Shown piece after piece: positions 34,627 through 35,140 of a stretch of 35,140 bases of DNA; positions within the stretch are counted from its first letter, which is position 1; each line of letters begins with the position of its first letter. The notes under the pieces are model-generated. The model was not told where the DNA came from, searched no databases, and was given only the letters and a program-made list of their open reading frames with translations. This stretch comes from Spirochaetes bacterium GWE1_32_154 (GTDB lineage Bacteria; Spirochaetota; GWE2-31-10), in contig MIAY01000022.1 in the NCBI GenBank assembly GCA_001829315.1, positions 1 to 35,140 of the forward strand, written 5' to 3'. The translations under genes were made by a program, and so were the position numbers.

Positions 34627-35064
34627 ATGAATACTGTTAAAAATGGCGATACTGTTATAATTAATTTTTCAGGGAAAGACAGTTCAGGGACTACTTTTGA
34701 CACAACATTTGATAAAAAACCGATATCGTTAGTTATTGGTGCAGGTTTATTTCTTCCTTTTTTTGAAAAAGCTATTATTGGTATGTCAGTTCATCAAAAG
34801 AAAAAAATTAAAATTGCCTGTAATAATGCCTATGGAGAAGAAAAAAAAGAACTGATATTTTCAATAGACAAAAATATTTTTCCTGATAGCACTCCCCCAA
34901 CCCCGAACATGGTTCTTGAATTTAAACAACCTGACGGGAAAATATTATGTGCTAAAATTCTTTCAGTTTCGGAAAAAAGCGTTACTGTAAATACCAATCA
35001 CCCGCTGGCCGGTAAAGATTTATTTTTTGATATTGAATTATTAGAAACCCGAATTTCGATTTAG
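34627..35064 (+). CDS. FKBP-type peptidyl-prolyl isomerase, SlyD-like
   Basis: The 145-residue SlyD-type FKBP is a prolyl isomerase/chaperone of the cytoplasm. The FKBP parts are VKNGDTVIINFSGKDSSGTT and LVIGAGLFLPFFEKAIIGMS. An insert-in-flap domain of about 60 residues follows NAYGEEKKELIF. The closing NTNHPLAGKDLFFDIELLE is typical of SlyD. The histidine-rich metal-binding tail of E. coli SlyD is absent. AGAGG precedes ATG 34627. It sits 50 bases after the RRM terminator and a C7 tract. Confidence 0.93.
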   Translation: MNTVKNGDTVIINFSGKDSSGTTFDTTFDKKPISLVIGAGLFLPFFEKAIIGMSVHQKKKIKIACNNAYGEEKKELIFSIDKNIFPDSTPPTPNMVLEFKQPDGKILCAKILSVSEKSVTVNTNHPLAGKDLFFDIELLETRISI

Positions 35065-35071
35065 AAAATAT

Positions 35072-35138
35072 TTGAAAAACCTCCTGTTTTGTATTAAAAT
35101 TTTATTGAGAAAAAAATAACACATTTTATAACAGGAGG
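35072..35138 (+). promoter_or_regulatory. Leader of a gene beyond the window: promoter-like boxes and CCTCCT/AGGAGG dyad
   Basis: TTGAAA (35072-35077) and TAAAAT (35095-35100) are separated by 17 bp. Inside the spacer CCTCCTGTT (35080-35088) is the exact reverse complement of AACAGGAGG (35130-35138), which is a consensus SD for a start codon just past the window end. If transcription comes from slyD, the two could pair and hide the SD. If it starts from the local promoter, the upstream arm is not in the RNA. Confidence 0.45.
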
Positions 35139-35140
35139 CA

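Noticed and set aside
1-35140. Search for CRISPR arrays, tRNA/rRNA genes, insertion sequences and phage genes
   Set aside because: No regularly spaced short repeats, cloverleaf-like segments, transposase motifs or phage proteins were seen. The only sizeable direct repeat is the module pair at the left end.

Overview
The window is AT-rich, spirochaete-like chromosomal DNA. The strongest phylum markers are a FlaA periplasmic-filament sheath protein (17277-18419) and a radical-SAM-like/SPASM protein of the kind I know only from spirochaetes (22668-24104), which diverges from a cheW gene. I cannot place it below phylum level. Most genes have a Shine-Dalgarno (SD) sequence, and several appear to start with TTG (rmlB, the VioA-like gene, the amidase, the DUF1385 gene, the TIGR01212-type radical SAM gene). 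I saw no tRNA, rRNA, CRISPR array, insertion sequence or phage gene, and no gene-free stretch longer than 300 bases.

Region 1 (1-13486) is a surface-polysaccharide locus. One minus-strand run of ten genes, rmlB-rmlD-rmlA-rmlC-wzm-wzt-vioA-like-ATP-grasp-methyltransferase-glycosyltransferase, starts at a good sigma-70-type promoter near 10860. It should make dTDP-L-rhamnose and probably dTDP-4-amino-4,6-dideoxyglucose, and export a finished glycan through a Wzm/Wzt ABC transporter. Divergent gmd-manC supplies GDP-mannose and GDP-4-keto-6-deoxymannose. The last gene runs off the left edge and carries tandem modules that are nearly identical at DNA level.

Region 2 (13620-19062) holds housekeeping and envelope genes on the minus strand: uppP-ftsK (with a nine-G tract at the ftsK ribosome binding site), flaA as a self-contained unit with its own promoter and terminator, and a GerMN-domain protein.

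Region 3 (18556-28588) is the most interesting. A minus-strand operon encodes a degenerate radical-SAM/SPASM protein, an 822-residue triple fusion (SpsF-like cytidylyltransferase + SpsG/PseG-like domain + zinc-ribbon methyltransferase), an N-acetylmuramoyl-L-alanine amidase and the GerMN protein. It diverges from cheW, a DegT-family aminotransferase homologue whose PLP lysine is replaced by glutamate, NAD kinase and recN. The sugar-enzyme parts resemble pieces of a nonulosonic-acid/flagellin-glycan pathway, but two of them have lost their catalytic signatures.

Region 4 (28716-35140) mixes a coiled-coil-rich unknown, an exported unknown that probably uses a non-AUG start, a small LiaF-like membrane protein, a DUF1385 protein, an M29 aminopeptidase, a TIGR01212-type radical SAM protein, a small RRM RNA-binding protein and a SlyD-like FKBP. 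The window ends on a strong SD sequence for a gene that lies outside.
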